Origin: Deltaproteobacteria bacterium
GTDB lineage: Bacteria > Desulfobacterota > Desulfovibrionia > Desulfovibrionales > Desulfomicrobiaceae
Direction: 5' to 3'
Assembly (NCBI GenBank): GCA_009929795.1
Contig: RZZR01000011.1
Coordinates: 1 to 36,290 of the forward strand
DNA length: 36,290 nt
Part shown: positions 34,051 through 36,290 of the stretch, piece by piece
Layout of the letters: each line of letters starts with the position of its first letter
Numbering within the stretch: position 1 is the stretch's first letter
Program-made: the position numbers and the translations under genes
Notes under the pieces: generated by a model
What the model was told of the DNA's origin: nothing
The model's database searches: none
What the model saw: only the letters and a program-made list of their open reading frames with translations

Positions 34051-35231
34051 CAATCACACTCCTCCAGGGCTGTGAAGGCAGGCAGTTCCCGGCCTTCGAG
34101 AAATTCCATGAACGATCCTCCTCCGGTGGACAGGAAGGAGATCTTGTCGGCGATGTTCAGGTCGTTGACAATGACCCCGGTTTCTCCTCCGCCCAGAATG
34201 GTCAGGGCATCAAGGGCGGCCAGTTCGGAGGCCAGGTTGTAGGATCCCATGGCAAAGACCCGGTTCTCGAAGGCGCCCATGGGGCCATTCCAGACGACGG
34301 TTTTGGCGTCCTTCAGGGCCTCGGAGAACAGAACGTGGGTGGCCGGGCCTGTGTCCAGAATCATCTCTCCGGGGGGCACGTCCTGGTACGGCCGGACGCC
34401 CGAGGCCAGTTCGCCCTTGAGGTCGGTGCCCATGATGAAGTCCACGGGCAGGTACAGACTGACTCCGCGTTTCCGGGCCTCGGCCATGATCTTCAGCGCC
34501 TCTTCCATAAGGTCGTTTTCCACCAGGGAACTTCCGATCTCAAAGCCCTGGGCCTTGAGAAAGGTGTTGGCCATGGCCCCGCCGATGAGCAGGCGATCGA
34601 CCTTGCCCAGCAGGGATTTGAGAACCGCAAGCTTTGACGAGACCTTGGCCCCACCGGAAATGGCCACAAAGGGTCGGGCCGGATCCTTCAGGGCCTCGCC
34701 CAGGTATTGCCATTCCTTTTGCAGGAGAAACCCGCCACAACAGATAGGAACGTGCCGAGTCACGCCGACCACCGAGGCGTGAGCCCTGTGGGAGACGCCA
34801 AAGGCGTCGTTGACGTAGACTTGGGCGCCTTTGGCCAGGGCCTTGGAGAACTCGTCGTCGTTGGCGGTCTCTCCGGGATGGAAGCGAAGATTCTCGAGCA
34901 TGAGAATCTGCCCGGGCGCAAGACCCGCCACCAGGGTTTCGACCGCTGGGCCGATGCAGTCGGGAGCCAGCGGCACGTTCATGTTCAGCAACTCTCCGAG
35001 CCGCTTGGCCACCGGGGCCAGGGATAGTTCGGGCACGTTCTTGCCCTTGGGTTTGCCAAGATGGGAGCATGCGACGATCGCGGCTCCGTTCTGCAGGGCG
35101 TAATGAAGGGTCGGCAGGCTTTGAACGATGCGGTTGTCGTCGACGATGCGTCCGTCCTTGACGGGAACATTGTAGTCCACGCGGACGAGTACTACCTTGT
35201 CCTTCACGTCTATCTGATCGAGAAAGCGCAT
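34050..35231 (-). CDS. pgk: Phosphoglycerate kinase Pgk
   Basis: A 393-residue two-domain glycolytic/gluconeogenic kinase that moves phosphate between 1,3-bisphosphoglycerate and ADP. VLVRVDYNVPVKDG and CSHLGKPKG form the substrate side, VWNGPMGAFE and STGGGSFMEFLEG the nucleotide side. AGGAGG precedes the ATG at 35231. It is the first gene of pgk-tpiA-secG-tRNA-Leu. The 239-bp gap upstream is shared with the divergent adaptor gene and should hold both promoters, though I see no clear one on the pgk side. Confidence 0.97.
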   Translation of the reverse strand: MRFLDQIDVKDKVVLVRVDYNVPVKDGRIVDDNRIVQSLPTLHYALQNGAAIVACSHLGKPKGKNVPELSLAPVAKRLGELLNMNVPLAPDCIGPAVETLVAGLAPGQILMLENLRFHPGETANDDEFSKALAKGAQVYVNDAFGVSHRAHASVVGVTRHVPICCGGFLLQKEWQYLGEALKDPARPFVAISGGAKVSSKLAVLKSLLGKVDRLLIGGAMANTFLKAQGFEIGSSLVENDLMEEALKIMAEARKRGVSLYLPVDFIMGTDLKGELASGVRPYQDVPPGEMILDTGPATHVLFSEALKDAKTVVWNGPMGAFENRVFAMGSYNLASELAALDALTILGGGETGVIVNDLNIADKISFLSTGGGSFMEFLEGRELPAFTALEECD

Positions 35232-35282
35232 GATGCCTCCTGGTTTGGAATGGTCCGGCCGGGGATGGCTCGAAAACCATTC

Positions 35283-35313
35283 TTGCTTAGGCCAGAACCG
35301 ACCGTTTTACAAT
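35283..35313 (+). promoter_or_regulatory. Weak promoter candidate for the RND adaptor gene
   Basis: TACAAT (35308-35313) matches the -10 consensus at five of six positions. The best -35, TTGCTT (35283-35288), matches poorly and the spacer is long (19 bases). It lies about 160 bases upstream of the adaptor ATG in the divergent gap with pgk. Treat it as a candidate only. Confidence 0.25.
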
Positions 35314-35470
35314 GGGTAGGGCCCAGAACGACCGGCGGGAACGGTCAAGCCGATGGTTGATTCTTTGCGGGATATTCTTCATCATCCCTCTCTTGTTCGG
35401 GCGGGGACCGGTTTCCCGTTTCAGGCCTCATCCGGGGCGACGGCTCGACATCTCCAAGGAGAACGCATCG

Positions 35471-36290
35471 ATGCGACGCGGTATGCTTTCGGCTTTGTTT
35501 TTTTGCGCAGTCATCCTGCACAATGCCCTTGCCTGGGCCGCTTCGGAAGATAAGGCCCCGCCTCCGGCCCCGGTGGTCGTCGAGGCGGTCGAGGTTATGG
35601 ATTTGGCACCGGAGGCCGATTTCGTGGGCACTCTCCACTTTGTCCGGAATTCCGCCATGGCCGCCGAGGTGGCCGGCAAGGTCCGCGAGGTCGGCGTGGA
35701 GGTCGGAGACCGGGTTCGCAGGGGCCAAGTGCTGGCCCGGCTGAACACGGACCTTCTGGACAAGGCAATCCTGGCGTTGGAAATGGAGGTCGAGGAGGTC
35801 GACACTCGTCTGGAATTGGCCAGAAAGCTGTACGAACGCCACCAGGAACTTTTCGAGAGTGGAAACGTGGCCGAACATACTTTCGACGACTCTAGGCTGG
35901 CCACGGCCGGCCTGGAGAGCAGACTTGCCTCCAGGCGAGCCGAACTTGCGGGCAGAATGTTGGAACGCGAGAAACGGACCATTCAAGCCGATTTCGATGG
36001 GGTGGTGCTCGAGAAGGGTGTCGAGGTCGGAGAGTGGCTCCCCGTCGGGGGCCTCGTGGTTCGGGTGGCCGACAATGAAGTTCTGGAGGTCGAGGTGCCC
36101 CTGCCTCAGAGATATTTGCCCTATTTGAGCATTGGAGCCGCAGTTCAGGTCACGGTCAGTGGAAATATCCTGCAGGGCCGTATCAGGACCATCATTCCCC
36201 AGGCCGACGCCACCTCCAGGACGGTTCCGATTCGAATACGTCTCCAGGAGGACAATGGGTTGGCCGCCGGAACCGAGGCCCTGGTCACCC
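35471..36290 (+). CDS. RND efflux periplasmic adaptor subunit (HlyD/AcrA family, partial)
   Basis: The first 273 codons of a membrane-fusion protein are present; the gene leaves the window at the right edge. A signal peptide is seen at residues 1-23 (MRRGMLSALFFCAVIL, then ALAWA before the cleavage site), followed by a short Pro-rich linker. The lipoyl/barrel-sandwich halves are AAEVAGKVREVGVEVGDRVRRGQ and TIQADFDGVVLEKGVEVGEWL, flanking an alpha-hairpin rich in Glu/Arg/Leu (about 95-160). Such proteins join an inner-membrane RND pump to an outer-membrane channel. AAGGAG lies 9 bases before the ATG. The pump gene should follow outside the window; the substrate class is unknown. Confidence 0.9.
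   Translation, partial: MRRGMLSALFFCAVILHNALAWAASEDKAPPPAPVVVEAVEVMDLAPEADFVGTLHFVRNSAMAAEVAGKVREVGVEVGDRVRRGQVLARLNTDLLDKAILALEMEVEEVDTRLELARKLYERHQELFESGNVAEHTFDDSRLATAGLESRLASRRAELAGRMLEREKRTIQADFDGVVLEKGVEVGEWLPVGGLVVRVADNEVLEVEVPLPQRYLPYLSIGAAVQVTVSGNILQGRIRTIIPQADATSRTVPIRIRLQEDNGLAAGTEALVT

Overview
This 36.3 kb window is ordinary, gene-dense chromosome (GC-rich, almost no intergenic space) from a Gram-negative, hydrogenase-bearing sulfur-metabolising bacterium. It most likely comes from a sulfate reducer of the Desulfovibrionales or a close deltaproteobacterial relative. The clues are a two-cysteine DsrC (12090-12407), the NiFe-hydrogenase maturation set hypC-hypD-hypE (22242-24554), a small PxxKW cysteine-rich protein (2196-2474), Kdo/LPS genes (waaA, kdsB, several glycosyltransferases) and meso-diaminopimelate genes (dapA, dapF). 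I see no insertion sequence, prophage, CRISPR array or gap longer than 300 bp without a gene.

Layout. 1-2474 (minus): the N-terminal part of mnmG, an M20 peptidase-like hydrolase and the PxxKW gene, the last with its own promoter and terminator. 2653-3447 (plus): an alpha/beta hydrolase whose 3' end overlaps the next gene antisense. 3377-8533 (minus): a tightly overlapping surface-glycan operon, GT4 - GT4 - asnB - GT9. 8537-12009 (plus): a GT2 glycosyltransferase starting only 3 bp from the divergent GT4, overlapped by a large protein with a retroviral-type CCHC zinc knuckle, TPR repeats and a C-terminal membrane anchor. 12033-12068: a perfect bidirectional terminator. 12090-13283 (minus): dsrC with its own promoter, and a CBS-CBS-ACT protein. 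13512-16784 (minus): HU - dapF - dapA - tgt. 16962-22180 (minus): corC - lnt - prfB - GGDEF - FlhG/MinD-like ATPase; prfB uses a programmed +1 frameshift. 22242-24554 (minus): hypC - hypD - hypE. 24689-32631 (plus): HD hydrolase - ddl - waaA - kdsB - carA - TPR - alr - mscS. 32676-35231 (minus): pgk - tpiA - secG - tRNA-Leu(GAG), ended by a strong terminator. 35471-end (plus): start of an RND-type periplasmic adaptor.

How it fits together. Much of the window builds the cell envelope. Alr and Ddl make D-Ala-D-Ala, DapA and DapF make meso-DAP for peptidoglycan and lysine, KdsB and WaaA activate and transfer Kdo to lipid A, the glycosyltransferase operon probably extends the LPS core or another glycan, and Lnt finishes lipoproteins. 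Energy metabolism is represented by DsrC, HypCDE, Pgk and TpiA.

The items most worth a second look are the zinc-knuckle/TPR membrane protein (9421-12009), the prfB recoding site (19706-19720), the asparagine-synthase-like amidotransferase inside the glycan operon, and the repeated TTGTGA motif in the dsrC leader. Several starts were moved from the longest-ORF choice using Shine-Dalgarno (SD) sites, gene overlaps or family N-termini; each such choice is stated in the entry.
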